Source of the DNA: Pseudomonas hormoni | GTDB taxonomy: Bacteria > Pseudomonadota > Gammaproteobacteria > Pseudomonadales > Pseudomonadaceae | Assembly (NCBI RefSeq): GCF_018502625.1 | Contig: NZ_CP075566.1 | Location: 1,183,001-1,247,000, forward strand | Direction of reading: 5' to 3' | DNA length: 64,000 nt | Part shown: positions 8,474 through 17,683 of the stretch, piece after piece | Position numbering within the stretch: position 1 is the first letter of the stretch | Layout: every line of letters begins with the position of its first letter | The notes under the pieces: generated by a model | Told to the model about the DNA's origin: nothing | The model's database searches: none | The model's input: only the letters and a program-made list of their open reading frames with translations | Made by a program: the position numbers and the translations under genes

Positions 8474-9304
8474 CTACTTGTTGGCTGACATCTGCTTGCG
8501 CCCAGCCATATGCTTCAAATACCCCACCAACATCTCCAGATCGCCGTCGGGCAACACCTGCGAAGAAAACCCCGGCATCTTCGCCTGCGGCCACTGCCGC
8601 AAACTCTGCGGATCACGGATATAGCGCTTCAAAAAGTCCGCGCCAAAATACTCGGTCGGGTTAAACGGAATATTCAGATCCGGCCCGAACTGCGCATCCC
8701 CGGCGCCATTGAGTCGATGACACGCCAGGCAGTTCTTTTGAAACAGCGCAAACCCCTTATTCACCGGATCGTTCGCCTTTAACGCCGGATCAGGCAGCAG
8801 GGCAGGGAAGCGCTCGGCCACCGGCGCCATGCGCTTGATACTCGCCACTTCGAACGGCCATTGCTCGGGGCTGATGTTGCCCGCCTGCGGATCGGTCCAG
8901 ACCAGATAAAAGGGACCTGCACTGTGCTTGCCCTCGGACAACGCTGGCCATGGTCTGGCCGGGTCTTCAATCGCCAGCCAGGCCCGCGCGCCCTTGGCAT
9001 TGAGCAACGGCGCGGCCGCCAGTTCAGCGGCAAAACCATCCAGCGCCACGGCTTGGAGGTGATCGTCAGGCTTGATGCCGGTCAATAACGCCGCCAGGGG
9101 CACGGCGCGATAGCTCATGTCCCGTTTATAGGAAACGTCGTTGGTAATCGTGATGGTCTGTAACTGAGGATGCTTGAGCAATTCCTCGGTCTGCCAGGTG
9201 CGACTGTTCGCGCCCAGCTCCAGGTTCAGCTGTGCGGCATAAAGGGGCGAGCCGAACAGCAAGGCCCCGAGCAGAATGAGCGTTTTCAAATGATCGCCGT
9301 CCAT
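8474..9304 (-). CDS. Periplasmic cytochrome c with N-terminal oxidoreductase-like domain
   Basis: A 276-residue exported protein. An N-terminal signal peptide (KTLILLGALLFGSPLYAAQ) precedes a domain of about 150 residues that resembles molybdopterin-oxidoreductase/sulfite-oxidase-type substrate domains (ARAWLAIEDPARPWPAL, GPFYLVWTDPQ) but has no evident cofactor cysteine. A class I cytochrome c domain follows, with one haem site CLACH at residues 192-196 and a likely axial methionine in KMPGF near 243. It should carry electrons in the periplasm; the partner is unknown. The ATG at 9304 is one option; a TTG eight codons later, right at the signal peptide, is also plausible. The gene is alone. 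Confidence 0.85.
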   Translation of the reverse strand: MDGDHLKTLILLGALLFGSPLYAAQLNLELGANSRTWQTEELLKHPQLQTITITNDVSYKRDMSYRAVPLAALLTGIKPDDHLQAVALDGFAAELAAAPLLNAKGARAWLAIEDPARPWPALSEGKHSAGPFYLVWTDPQAGNISPEQWPFEVASIKRMAPVAERFPALLPDPALKANDPVNKGFALFQKNCLACHRLNGAGDAQFGPDLNIPFNPTEYFGADFLKRYIRDPQSLRQWPQAKMPGFSSQVLPDGDLEMLVGYLKHMAGRKQMSANK

Positions 9305-9413
9305 GTCGTGGAAGTGCCGCAAAGGTTGGCACACCCACGCTGGCCCGGGTAGCGGGCCAGTCACATTTTTGATGAGGCGATAAAAAACCTTGGCGCCGTA
9401 TTTTTATAACCGA

Positions 9414-9509
9414 CTAGCCGATCACCTTCGTCAGGTTCGGCAAAATCAACAACAGCGTAGTGGCGAAAAGAATGAGCCCGGCTTGACGTACTTTCGAATG
9501 TTTGAACAT
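9414..9509 (-). CDS. Very small membrane protein, 31 aa
   Basis: A 31-residue product with a basic start (MFKHSKVRQAG) and one hydrophobic helix LILFATTLLLILPNL, ending TKVIG. The ATG at 9509 is preceded on the minus strand by AAGGCGG. The size and form are those of small single-pass membrane proteins, and the frame is clean, but it is short enough to be chance. Function unknown. Confidence 0.5.
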   Translation of the reverse strand: MFKHSKVRQAGLILFATTLLLILPNLTKVIG

Positions 9510-9897
9510 GGCTTGACCGCCTTTTTTGTTATTTCCTGATGCCTGCCTGCATATCTCCATGACGGCAGCGCGTTGCACTTCCTGTAGTGCGAGCGCCTCG
9601 GCAAAACCCGACGACAACTTCGCATATGTTCACCTTAGGGCCCGCGTCACTCGTGGTTTAGATCCATTTCGTATGGAGTGCGTACCTATTGCTTTTAAAA
9701 AGGTATGAGGCCTATTGCCAGCTTCTTTGCCGCCCTTTTGCTAGACATCTCGGTGTCCCGAAACGGTTAATCCGGTAGCACACTACCGTCCGTCTGAGCG
9801 TGTCCGTCAACGTCCGTGAGCATTGCGGTCATTGAATCGGCGGTGGCTCGGCATAAGGTGAGGGCTCTGTATTTTCACCGTCAGGTTCGAGGACGTC
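9510..9897. other. Intergenic region before the thiolase gene
   Basis: 388 bases without a supported gene. It must hold the promoters of the 31-residue protein gene and of the thiolase operon. A short perfect hairpin CGGTAG-CACA-CTACCG is at 9773-9788, and CGTCCGT occurs three times at 9788-9818. No known regulatory RNA is recognised. Confidence 0.5.
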
Positions 9898-11103
9898 ATG
9901 ACCCAAGCTTTGATTTTCGACGCGTTACGCACGCCCCGTGGCAAAGGCAAGGCTGATGGCGCCCTGCACAGCGTCAAACCGGTGAACCTGGTGGCCGGAT
10001 TGCTCAGGGCGCTGCAGCAGCGCACTTCTCTGGACACCAGCCAGGTCGATGACGTGGTGCTGGGCTGCGTGACGCCGGTCGGCGATCAAGGCGCCGACAT
10101 CGCCAAAACCGCGACCCAAGTGGCCGATTGGGACGTCAGCGTGGCAGGTGTGCAGATCAACCGCTTCTGCGCGTCGGGGCTGGAGGCGGTGAATCTCGGG
10201 GCGATGAAAGTGCGTTCCGGCTTTGAGGAGCTGGTGGTGGTCGGTGGCGTCGAGTCGATGTCCCGGGTGCCAATGGGCAGTGACGGCGGTGCCTGGGCGC
10301 TGGACCCGGAAACCAACCTGCACAGCCATTTCACACCGCAAGGCGTGGGCGCCGATCTGATCGCCACCGTTGAAGGTTTCAGCCGTCAGGACGTCGATGC
10401 CTACGCGCTGCACTCCCAGCAAAAAGCCGCGCGGGCTCGCGTCGATGGTTCGTTCAGTAAATCGCTGGTGCCGGTGCGGGATCAGAACGGCATCCTGCTA
10501 CTCGATCACGATGAATTCATCCGCGCCGACTCCACCCTCGAAGGCCTGGGCAAGCTCAAGCCGAGCTTCGAGATGATGGGGCAAATGGGCTTCGACGCCA
10601 CCGCGCTGCGGGTCTACAGCCACGTCGAGCGAATCAACCATGTGCACACGCCGGGCAACAGTTCCGGAATCGTCGATGGCGCGGCGCTGATGTTGATCGG
10701 CTCCGAGGCCAAGGGCCGTGCACTCGGTTTGCAGCCACGGGCGCGGATCGTCGCCACGGCGGTTACCAGTACCGACCCGACCATCATGCTCACCGGCCCG
10801 GCGCCGGCTACGCGCAAGGCGCTGGCCAAGGCCGGGCTACGGGTCGAAGACATCGACCTGTTCGAGGTCAACGAGGCGTTTGCCTCTGTCGTGCTGAAAT
10901 TCATCAAGGACATGGCCATCGACCCGGACAAGGTCAACGTCAACGGCGGCTCCATTGCCATGGGACATCCGCTGGGCGCCACCGGTTGCGCGATCCTCGG
11001 CACGCTGCTCGATGAACTGGAAACCCGGCGCCTGCGCTATGGCCTGGCGACGCTGTGTGTCGGCGGCGGCATGGGCATTGCCACCATCATCGAACGCCTC
11101 TGA
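9898..11103 (+). CDS. Acetyl-CoA C-acyltransferase (thiolase)
   Basis: A 401-residue cytosolic thiolase that cleaves 3-ketoacyl-CoA with CoA or runs the condensation. The acyl-accepting cysteine is Cys91 in [18 protein letters not shown]. The later motifs [17 protein letters not shown] (catalytic His) and CVGGGMG (second catalytic Cys) are complete. GAGG lies about eight bases before the ATG. It is 25 bases ahead of a fused hydratase/dehydrogenase gene, so the pair supplies the last three steps of a beta-oxidation cycle. It is more FadI-like than FadA-like by partner and gene order (thiolase first). The physiological substrate cannot be read from sequence. Confidence 0.94.
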   Translation: MTQALIFDALRTPRGKGKADGALHSVKPVNLVAGLLRALQQRTSLDTSQVDDVVLGCVTPVGDQGADIAKTATQVADWDVSVAGVQINRFCASGLEAVNLGAMKVRSGFEELVVVGGVESMSRVPMGSDGGAWALDPETNLHSHFTPQGVGADLIATVEGFSRQDVDAYALHSQQKAARARVDGSFSKSLVPVRDQNGILLLDHDEFIRADSTLEGLGKLKPSFEMMGQMGFDATALRVYSHVERINHVHTPGNSSGIVDGAALMLIGSEAKGRALGLQPRARIVATAVTSTDPTIMLTGPAPATRKALAKAGLRVEDIDLFEVNEAFASVVLKFIKDMAIDPDKVNVNGGSIAMGHPLGATGCAILGTLLDELETRRLRYGLATLCVGGGMGIATIIERL

Positions 11104-11128
11104 GCCCCCGATTTTTAGGAAAACTGCC

Positions 11129-13273
11129 ATGACCGAAGCCATTCGTTACGAAAAAGGGCAGGACCAGATCGTCGTCCTGACCATCGACATGCCGGGCCAG
11201 AGCGCCAACACCATGAACGCGGTCTACCGTGAGGCCATGGCTGCCTGCGTTGCCCGTTTGGTGGCTGAAAAAGAAAGCATTGCCGGCGTCATCATCACCT
11301 CGGCCAAGAAAACCTTCTTCGCCGGCGGCGACCTGAATGAACTGATCAAGGTCGGCAAGCCTGAAGCCAAAGTGTTCTATGACATGGTGCTGACGCTGAA
11401 GGGCCAATTACGCACCCTTGAAACACTGGGTAAACCGGTGGTCGCCGCGATCAACGGCGCGGCGCTGGGCGGCGGCTGGGAAATCTGCCTGGCATGCCAT
11501 CACCGCGTGGCGCTGGACAATTCATCGGTGCAGCTCGGCTTGCCGGAAGTCACCCTCGGCCTGTTGCCGGGCGGCGGCGGGGTGGTGCGCATGGTGCGCA
11601 TGCTCGGTCTGGAAAAAGCCTTGCCGTATCTGCTTGAAGGCAAGAAGGTCCGCCCGCAACAAGCGTTGCAGGCGGGTTTGATCGATGAGCTGGCAGCGAA
11701 TTGCGAAGAGCTGCTGGCCAAGGCGCGGGCCTGGATCATCGCCAATCCAGCGGCTGTACAGCGCTGGGACGTGAAGGGCTATCAGATACCGGGCGGTACG
11801 CCATCGAATCCAAAAGTCGCGCAGATGCTGGCGATTGCGCCGTCGATCCTGCGCACTAAAACCCAGGGCTGCCTGCCTGCGCCGGAGAAAATCCTTTGCG
11901 CCGCAGTTGAAGGCGCGCAGGTGGATTTCGATACCGCGCACCTGATCGAAACCCGTTACTTCACCGAGCTGACCACCGACCAGATCTCGAAAAACCTGAT
12001 CGGCACCTTCTGGTTTCAGCTCAACGAGATCAATGCGGGCGGCTCGCGGCCTCAAGGGTTTGCACCTTATGTGACGCGTCGCGTGGGTGTCTTGGGCGCC
12101 GGGATGATGGGCGCCGGGATTGCTTTTGTCAGCGCATCGGCGGGCATCGAAGTGGTGCTCAAGGACATCAACCTCGCGGCTGCGGAGAAAGGCAAGGCGC
12201 ATTCGGCGGCGTTGCTGGACAAGAAAGTTGCCCGCGGCCAGTTGAGCGCCGAGCAGCGCGATGCAGTGCTGGCGCGGATTAAAACCACTGAAAATGATGC
12301 CGATCTGGCCGGTTGCGACCTGATCATTGAAGCCGTGTTCGAAGACCGCGAGTTGAAAGCCAAAGTCTCTTCAGCCGCGCAACTCATCGTTGGCTCTGAC
12401 GCGGTGATCGCCTCCAACACCTCGACCTTGCCAATCAGCGGTCTCGCCACCGCCGTACCGGATCAGAGCAAGTTCATCGGCCTGCATTTCTTCAGCCCCG
12501 TGGAAAAAATGCCCTTGGTGGAAATCATCAAGGGCGCCCACACCAGCGACGAAACTCTGGCCCGCGGGTTCGATTTCGTCCTGCAAATCAAGAAAACGCC
12601 GATTGTGGTCAACGACAGCCGCGGCTTCTTCACTTCGCGGGTGTTCGGCACTTTCACCAACGAAGGCATTGCCATGCTCGGCGAAGGCGTGAGCGCAGCG
12701 ATGATCGAGACCGAAGCGCGCAAGGCCGGCATGCCGATCGGGCCTCTGGCGATCTCCGACGAAGTTTCCCTCAGCCTCATGAGCCATATCCGCCAGCAAA
12801 CCGCCAAAGACCTGCAAGCAGAAGGGAAAGCGCTGATTGAGCACCCGGCGTTTGCCGTGATTGACTTGCTGCTCAACGAATACAAGCGTCCGGGCAAAGC
12901 CGCTGGAGGTGGTTTCTACGAGTACCCGGTCGGAGGCCAGAAGCATTTGTGGCCGGAGCTGAAAACCCGCTTCGAGAAAGCCGACGGACAGATTTCGCCA
13001 AAGGATGTGCGTGATCGCCTGCTGTTCGTGCAAGCCATCGAGACGGTGCGCTGTGTGGAGGAGGGCGTGCTGACCTCGACGGCGGACGCCAACGTCGGGT
13101 CGATCTTCGGTATCGGTTTTGCGGCCTGGACCGGTGGCGCGCTGCAATTCATTAACCAGTATGGTGTGAAGGACTTCGTCGCCCGTGCGCAATACCTCGC
13201 CGAACAGTACGGCGAACGGTTCGCACCACCGGCGCTGCTGTTGCAAAAAGCCGCCAGAGGGGAGGCGTTCTAA
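11129..13273 (+). CDS. Fused enoyl-CoA hydratase / 3-hydroxyacyl-CoA dehydrogenase (FadJ-like)
   Basis: A 714-residue bifunctional beta-oxidation enzyme. The N-terminal crotonase domain has the oxyanion-hole segment FFAGGDLNELIKV and both catalytic glutamates (Glu118 in GGGWEICLAC, Glu140 in LGLPEVTLGLLPGGGG). From about residue 310 the dehydrogenase domain begins with RVGVLGAGMMGAGIAF (NAD-binding), followed by GLHFFSPVEKMPLVEIIKG with the catalytic histidine, and two C-terminal helical domains. AGGAAA lies seven bases before ATG 11129; the longer upstream frame overlaps the thiolase and is not used. It probably forms a complex with the thiolase encoded just upstream. Confidence 0.94.
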   Translation: MTEAIRYEKGQDQIVVLTIDMPGQSANTMNAVYREAMAACVARLVAEKESIAGVIITSAKKTFFAGGDLNELIKVGKPEAKVFYDMVLTLKGQLRTLETLGKPVVAAINGAALGGGWEICLACHHRVALDNSSVQLGLPEVTLGLLPGGGGVVRMVRMLGLEKALPYLLEGKKVRPQQALQAGLIDELAANCEELLAKARAWIIANPAAVQRWDVKGYQIPGGTPSNPKVAQMLAIAPSILRTKTQGCLPAPEKILCAAVEGAQVDFDTAHLIETRYFTELTTDQISKNLIGTFWFQLNEINAGGSRPQGFAPYVTRRVGVLGAGMMGAGIAFVSASAGIEVVLKDINLAAAEKGKAHSAALLDKKVARGQLSAEQRDAVLARIKTTENDADLAGCDLIIEAVFEDRELKAKVSSAAQLIVGSDAVIASNTSTLPISGLATAVPDQSKFIGLHFFSPVEKMPLVEIIKGAHTSDETLARGFDFVLQIKKTPIVVNDSRGFFTSRVFGTFTNEGIAMLGEGVSAAMIETEARKAGMPIGPLAISDEVSLSLMSHIRQQTAKDLQAEGKALIEHPAFAVIDLLLNEYKRPGKAAGGGFYEYPVGGQKHLWPELKTRFEKADGQISPKDVRDRLLFVQAIETVRCVEEGVLTSTADANVGSIFGIGFAAWTGGALQFINQYGVKDFVARAQYLAEQYGERFAPPALLLQKAARGEAF

Positions 13274-13368
13274 GGGACCGATGACGCACTCCGGGGCTTG
13301 CCTTGTCACCCTGTTTCGAGGCAGGCTCTGAGGTGTGCATTATTCCCATCACGTGTCAGGTATTTTTT

Positions 13369-14097
13369 ATGTCGTTACGCATCTGCATTCTGGAAACCGA
13401 CATCCTGCGTCCGGAACTGGTCGATCAATATCAGGGTTACGGGCAGATGTTCCAGCGTCTGTTTTCGCAGCAGCCCATCGCGGCCGAGTTCACCGTCTAC
13501 AACGTGATGCAGGGCGAATACCCGACCAATGAGGAGGTTTTTGATGCCTATCTCGTCACCGGCAGCAAGGCCGATTCCTTCGGCACCGATCCATGGATCG
13601 AAACCCTCCGGGCGTACCTGCTGACCCGTTACGAACGCGGCGACAAACTGCTGGGCGTGTGCTTCGGCCATCAGTTGCTGGCGTTGCTGCTGGGCGGCAA
13701 GAGCGAGCGCGCGACCCAGGGCTGGGGCGTCGGCACGCACAGCTACAAACTGGCGGCCAAGGCGCCATGGATGAGCCCGTTGCGCGAAGAGCTGACGTTG
13801 TTGATCAGTCACCAGGACCAGGTGACGTCGCTACCGGAAAACGCCACGGTCATCGCTTCCAGCGAATTCTGCCCGTTTGCCGCGTACCACATCAACGATC
13901 AGGTGCTGTGCTTCCAGGGGCATCCGGAGTTCATTCACGATTATTCGCGGGCGTTGCTGGATATTCGTCAGGAAGTGCTGGGCGAGCAGATTTATTCGAA
14001 AGGCATGGCCAGCCTTGAGCATGAACATCACGGCACTACCGTTGCTGAGTGGATGATGCGGTTTGTGGCGCATAAACCAGAAACGCAGTCGGTCTAA
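13369..14097 (+). CDS. Stand-alone class I glutamine amidotransferase
   Basis: A 242-residue protein with the class I glutaminase fold. The nucleophile is Cys98 in LLGVCFGHQLLALLLGG, and the His-Glu pair is in CFQGHPEF. It resembles the glutaminase half of GMP synthase but has no ATP-pyrophosphatase domain, and no guaA-like partner is adjacent. Such single-domain proteins act on small gamma-glutamyl compounds or serve unknown synthases. The start was taken at ATG 13369, directly at the first core strand (MSLRICILETD); 22 further upstream codons in frame look non-coding. It is not closely similar to the amidotransferase at 22539. Confidence 0.87.
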   Translation: MSLRICILETDILRPELVDQYQGYGQMFQRLFSQQPIAAEFTVYNVMQGEYPTNEEVFDAYLVTGSKADSFGTDPWIETLRAYLLTRYERGDKLLGVCFGHQLLALLLGGKSERATQGWGVGTHSYKLAAKAPWMSPLREELTLLISHQDQVTSLPENATVIASSEFCPFAAYHINDQVLCFQGHPEFIHDYSRALLDIRQEVLGEQIYSKGMASLEHEHHGTTVAEWMMRFVAHKPETQSV

Positions 14098-14115
14098 GAA
14101 GCTGGCACATCACTT

Positions 14116-14208
14116 TGTGGCGAGGGAGCTTGCTCCCGCTGGGCAGCGAAGCGGCCCCAAAAAATGGGCCTGCTACGCAGTTCAGCGGGAGCAAGCTCCC
14201 TCGCCACA
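14116..14208. repeat. REPIN, GTGGCGAGGGAGC class
   Basis: TTGTGGCGAGGGAGCTTGCT mirrors AGCAAGCTCCCTCGCCACAA, 93 bases in all. It lies between convergent genes and is the last REPIN before the 20 kb stretch without any. Confidence 0.92.
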
Positions 14209-14216
14209 ATCGGTTG

Positions 14217-15188
14217 TCAAAGCCACCCAGACTTCTTGAAACTCGCCCACAAACCCACACACCCCACCGCGATAAACCCCAATACCGCGAAATACCCGTA
14301 ATGCCAGGTCAACTCCGGCATGTTCTGGAAGTTCATCCCGTAAATCCCCGCCACCGCCGTCGGGAACGCCAGAATCGCCGCCCATGCCGCAAACTTGCGC
14401 TGCACCACGCTCTGTCGTGACGCCTCCAGCAACACCCCGACTTCAATCGTCTGGCTGGCGATATCCGCCAGGGTTGTCAGGTCTTCCATCTGCCGTGTCA
14501 CATGAATCTGCACATCGCGAAAGTAAGGGCGCATGTTCTTGTCGATAAACGGAAAATTCAGCTTCTGCAATTCCTCACCGATTTCTACCATCGGCGCCGC
14601 ATAACGACGCAGGCGCAATACGTCTCGGCGCAAGCCATGAAGCTTCTGGATGTCATGTTCATTCAGCGCGCTGCACAGCACGTTGCGTTCCAGCTCATCG
14701 ATCTCGGCATGGATCGCTTCGCCCACCGGCTGGTAGTTTTCAATCACAAAGTCGAGGATGGCATAGAGTACGAAATCTTCCCCGTGCTCCAGCAACAGCG
14801 GACGCGCCTCACAACGCTGTCGGACAAGGGCGTAGGACGCCGAGTGACCGTTCCGGGCGGTGATGATGTAACCATTGCCGGCAAAGATATGAGTCTCGAT
14901 GAACTCCAGTTTGCCTTCATTGCGAATAGGCGAATACGTGACGATAAATAGCGCGTCACCAAAGGTTTCCAACTTCGGTCGACTGTGTTTTTCCAGGGCG
15001 TCTTCAATGGCCAGTTCGTGCAAGTTGAACTGGCGTTGCAGATTAAACAACTCCTGGGCATTCGGTTCTTCGAGTCCGATCCAGACAAAGTGGCCAGGCT
15101 TGGCAGCCCAGGCAGCGCCTTCGTCGAGGGGGATATTGGTGACTTTCTTACCAGCGCTGTAAACCGCAGCAGCAACAACTCTACCCAT
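14217..15188 (-). CDS. corA: CorA-family magnesium/divalent cation channel
   Basis: A 323-residue inner-membrane channel subunit that forms pentamers for Mg2+ (and Co2+/Ni2+) uptake. A large N-terminal cytoplasmic alpha/beta domain is followed by a long helix and two C-terminal membrane helices. The pore signature YGMNF sits just after the first membrane helix (WAAILAFPTAVAGIYGMNF), and the loop MPELTWHYG precedes the last helix. The C-terminus is basic (FKKSGWL). Length is normal. A second CorA-type protein, CmaX, is encoded at 59942 and carries a different loop sequence. Confidence 0.94.
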   Translation of the reverse strand: MGRVVAAAVYSAGKKVTNIPLDEGAAWAAKPGHFVWIGLEEPNAQELFNLQRQFNLHELAIEDALEKHSRPKLETFGDALFIVTYSPIRNEGKLEFIETHIFAGNGYIITARNGHSASYALVRQRCEARPLLLEHGEDFVLYAILDFVIENYQPVGEAIHAEIDELERNVLCSALNEHDIQKLHGLRRDVLRLRRYAAPMVEIGEELQKLNFPFIDKNMRPYFRDVQIHVTRQMEDLTTLADIASQTIEVGVLLEASRQSVVQRKFAAWAAILAFPTAVAGIYGMNFQNMPELTWHYGYFAVLGFIAVGCVGLWASFKKSGWL

Positions 15189-15309
15189 GATTCAGGTTCA
15201 CTTCTTATTTAGCAGGTGGCAGTAGCAGGCAGTGTTCAGCTTAGCCTTGTCTGCTGCTTGAGAGTCAGTGAAATCTGCAGAGTTCGAAGGCAAAAGCTCA
15301 CAGGCAATG

Positions 15310-15332
15310 AAAACCCGCACAGGGCGGGTTTC
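15310..15332 (-). terminator. Terminator of the acyltransferase gene
   Basis: On the minus strand, AAACCCGCC-CTGT-GCGGGTTTTC forms a GC-rich stem with a T-run, starting about four bases after the stop codon at 15336. Confidence 0.75.
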
Positions 15333-15335
15333 GTT

Positions 15336-16058
15336 TCACGCGGCTTGCAGTTGCCGATCCATCGAGGCGATGCACTCGCGCATCTGCTCGCGGCACTGGG
15401 CGATCAGCAGGGGCATGTCGTCCAGGCTCAGTCCGGCGGTAGGAATCGCCGGCAGTGAACGGATGAGAATTTTCCCACTGCGCCAGCGGTTCAATCGCAT
15501 GTGTTTGACGTAACTGCTGACACACACCGGGACGATCGGCACGCCAGCCGCGATCGCCATCTGGAACGCGCCTTTCTTGAAGGGCAACAGTTCTTCACCG
15601 AGGTTGCGCGTGCCTTCCGGGAATACCCAGATCGAAGTGTCTTCATGCTGCAAGGTGTGCGTCGTGGTCAGCATGGACTGACGCGCCTTGTGCGCATTGC
15701 CACGGTCGATCAACACATTGCCGGCCAGCCAGAACAACTGGCCGAACAATGGCACCCACTTCAGGCTCTTCTTGCCGATGCACACGGTGCGGCGGGGTAC
15801 CACGTTGCCGAACACAAACAGGTCGTAGTTGGACTGGTGGTTGGCGATGATCACACAGCTGTCAGGCTTGTCCATCAACGGACCGACTTCTGCCTTCACT
15901 CGCAAACGCAAAATACACATCGCCGGCCACGCATACAGACGTGCGCATAAACGGCTGTTGTCCGGATTGAAAGGCCGAAACAGACCCAGGATCACCCCCA
16001 GCACACCTGCCAGGATAAAGTGCAGGCCCATCAATAACATACGAAACACGAACAGCAT
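15336..16058 (-). CDS. plsC: 1-acyl-sn-glycerol-3-phosphate acyltransferase (PlsC family)
   Basis: A 240-residue membrane-associated acyltransferase that adds the second acyl chain to lysophosphatidate during phospholipid synthesis. The N-terminal hydrophobic helix (residues about 4-28) anchors it to the inner membrane. The catalytic HX4D motif is NHQSNYD (His74, Asp79), and the glycerol-phosphate-binding FPEGTRN follows in the middle. Both are intact. Pseudomonads have several PlsC homologues, so whether this is the main one or an accessory enzyme cannot be decided here. Neighbours share no pathway. Confidence 0.9.
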   Translation of the reverse strand: MLFVFRMLLMGLHFILAGVLGVILGLFRPFNPDNSRLCARLYAWPAMCILRLRVKAEVGPLMDKPDSCVIIANHQSNYDLFVFGNVVPRRTVCIGKKSLKWVPLFGQLFWLAGNVLIDRGNAHKARQSMLTTTHTLQHEDTSIWVFPEGTRNLGEELLPFKKGAFQMAIAAGVPIVPVCVSSYVKHMRLNRWRSGKILIRSLPAIPTAGLSLDDMPLLIAQCREQMRECIASMDRQLQAA

Positions 16059-16224
16059 TTACAGGCCCCGCCGGGACAAAAGGTGGCGCAGTGTACGGAT
16101 GTGCACTGTTTTCGGCAATTGCCTCTATAGAGGTAGGAGATAGCCGATGTTTGAGCGCATGTTTCCGACTTATTGGTCAGACATGTTCTAGAGCGGTTGT
16201 GGGCTTTTCAACAGCGCATGTACG

Positions 16225-16250
16225 AAAAAGCCCGACACGACGGTCGGGCT
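16225..16250 (-). terminator. Terminator of the crotonase gene
   Basis: On the minus strand AGCCCGA-CCGTCGTG-TCGGGCTTTTTC: a 7-bp stem followed by five T, 23 bases after the stop. Confidence 0.85.
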
Positions 16251-16272
16251 GTTCGGTGGAGCGTGCTTGGGC

Positions 16273-16962
16273 TTAACCCATATGCTCCTGATCCAGGATG
16301 ATCGCCTTATCCAGCGTTTCCAGGAGTGCCTTGCGCACTTTCAGCTTGGTGTTTTTGTGTGCGGTCATGTTGATCTTCTTCAGTTGACGAGCCGCCGCCA
16401 GTGCTGTGCCTTGCAACTCTTCGGCCGACACCACCACGTCAAGGAAGCCCGCATCCACGGCGCTCTGCGGATTGAACATCTCGCCATTGATGACCGACCG
16501 GTGGAACGCCGATTTGCGCAGACGATCACGCGCGATCTCGATACCGGCATGGTGCATCGTCATGCCAATTTGCACTTCGTTCAGGCCAATGCTGAACGGA
16601 CCGTCGACACCTATGCGGTAATCCGCCGACAACAACAGGAACGCACCCTTGGCCACCGCGTGACCCGGGCATGCAACGATCACCGGGAACGGGTGCGACA
16701 GCAGACGACGGGCCAGGGTCGAACCGGCCGTCACCAGCGCGACGGCTTCTTTAGGGCCGGCTGTCATCACCTTCAGGTCATACCCGCCCGACAGAATCCC
16801 GGGAGTACCGGTAATGATCACCACTGCACGATCAGTCACCGCCTGATCCAGCGCAGCATTAAACGCAGCAATCACATCCGGAGAGATGGCATTGACCTTG
16901 CCGTTGCTCAAAGTCAGGGTCGCGATACCGTCTTCGAGGTGGTAGGAAATCAACTCACTCAT
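16273..16962 (-). CDS. Crotonase / enoyl-CoA hydratase family protein
   Basis: A 229-residue single-domain crotonase. The oxyanion-hole segment is ILSGGYDLKVM and the second half is HAVAKGAFLLLSADYRIGVDG. The catalytic glutamates of true enoyl-CoA hydratases (in GGGxE and GLPE) are not obvious: KGAFLLL and NEVQIGMTMHHAG replace them. It may therefore be an isomerase or another crotonase reaction rather than a hydratase. The start at 16962 has AAGGAA eight bases upstream; 15 further codons in frame are unlikely. The gene stands alone with its own terminator. Confidence 0.88.
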   Translation of the reverse strand: MSELISYHLEDGIATLTLSNGKVNAISPDVIAAFNAALDQAVTDRAVVIITGTPGILSGGYDLKVMTAGPKEAVALVTAGSTLARRLLSHPFPVIVACPGHAVAKGAFLLLSADYRIGVDGPFSIGLNEVQIGMTMHHAGIEIARDRLRKSAFHRSVINGEMFNPQSAVDAGFLDVVVSAEELQGTALAAARQLKKINMTAHKNTKLKVRKALLETLDKAIILDQEHMG

Positions 16963-17205
16963 GACGCTATTCCTTGTATGAAAGTTGAGGCAGACGTTAC
17001 CCACCACCGCAGGCCAGGTAAAGCGCCGTGACTGACCCGCCAGTCACGCTTTCCCCCTTCGGACAAGCCCGGCTCGCCGCGCCCGCCATGCATTGCCTTC
17101 TATATAGAGAAGCGAGCGCGACGCCGGAGATTGGCAGGTTTGCCGTGCCCCGAAACCCGCAGAACGTCTAAAACGCTAACCGCATGAAAATTCTGCAAAA
17201 AAAGT

Positions 17206-17234
17206 TTGCCATCAGAAAAGCTTTCGACTACATT
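17206..17234 (+). promoter_or_regulatory. Sigma-70 promoter of tRNA-Ser
   Basis: TTGCCA (-35), 17-base spacer, TACATT (-10), then a GC-rich AGCGCGCC stretch as in stringently controlled tRNA promoters. The tRNA begins 38 bases after the -10 box. Confidence 0.6.
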
Positions 17235-17272
17235 AGCGCGCCTCGACAGACAGAACATGTTTGAAGAGATAC

Positions 17273-17362
17273 GGTGAAGTGTCCGAGTGGCTTAAGGAGC
17301 ACGCCTGGAAAGTGTGTATACAAGAAATTGTATCGAGAGTTCGAATCTCTCCTTCACCGCCA
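17273..17362 (+). tRNA. tRNA-Ser, anticodon GGA
   Basis: 90 bases with CCA encoded. The acceptor stem GGTGAAG pairs with CTTCACC, followed by G and CCA. The D-arm contains GAGTGGCTTAAGGAG, the anticodon loop CTGGAAA carries GGA (reads TCC/TCT), the long variable arm is typical of class II serine tRNAs, and the T-arm is GAGAGTTCGAATCTCTC. The gene is single, followed by a terminator and then by an accessory operon. Confidence 0.95.
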
Positions 17363-17378
17363 AATTCGATGTAACCAG

Positions 17379-17410
17379 AACCCCTGATTTCGAAAGAAGT
17401 CAGGGGTTTT
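17379..17410 (+). terminator. Terminator of tRNA-Ser
   Basis: AACCCCTGATTT and AAGTCAGGGGTTTT form a strong stem with a CGAAAG loop and a T-run. Confidence 0.9.
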
Positions 17411-17467
17411 GTGGTTTCGGCACCTGAAAAAGAATTGCCGTTCGGCAGGTGGCAATCTGCCCACGCG

Positions 17468-17476
17468 TGGTATATT
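17468..17476 (+). promoter_or_regulatory. Possible extended -10 promoter for the phosphoramidate operon
   Basis: TGGTATATT is a TGn-extended -10 hexamer (TATATT). No good -35 box is seen at 16-18 bases. It lies about 208 bases before the first gene of the operon, leaving a long leader (17477-17683) with a small GGAG-TTGAA-GCTCC hairpin. Tentative. Confidence 0.35.
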
Positions 17477-17683
17477 CGATCCATTCGTGGTCCGGAGTTG
17501 AAGCTCCTTAGTGGATTTTTAAAGGAAGTTTAATACGACTTTAGTCTGATATGCCTCACAACAAGGACGTACACGCGCTGAAGGGAGAAGCGCCAGAGCA
17601 AGATCAACTACTTCTCCACCTCTTTGCGTATATTTTCCTGGAACCGGTTTGCTTGGGAAAGCTTTGAAGGTGCATTTTTTTTT

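Noticed and set aside
13369..14097. Assignment as GMP synthase
   Set aside because: Only the glutaminase domain is present; the ATP-pyrophosphatase and dimerisation domains are missing.
17233..17484. Minus-strand 83-codon open frame over the tRNA
   Set aside because: It runs through the tRNA-Ser gene and its terminator, so it is not a gene.
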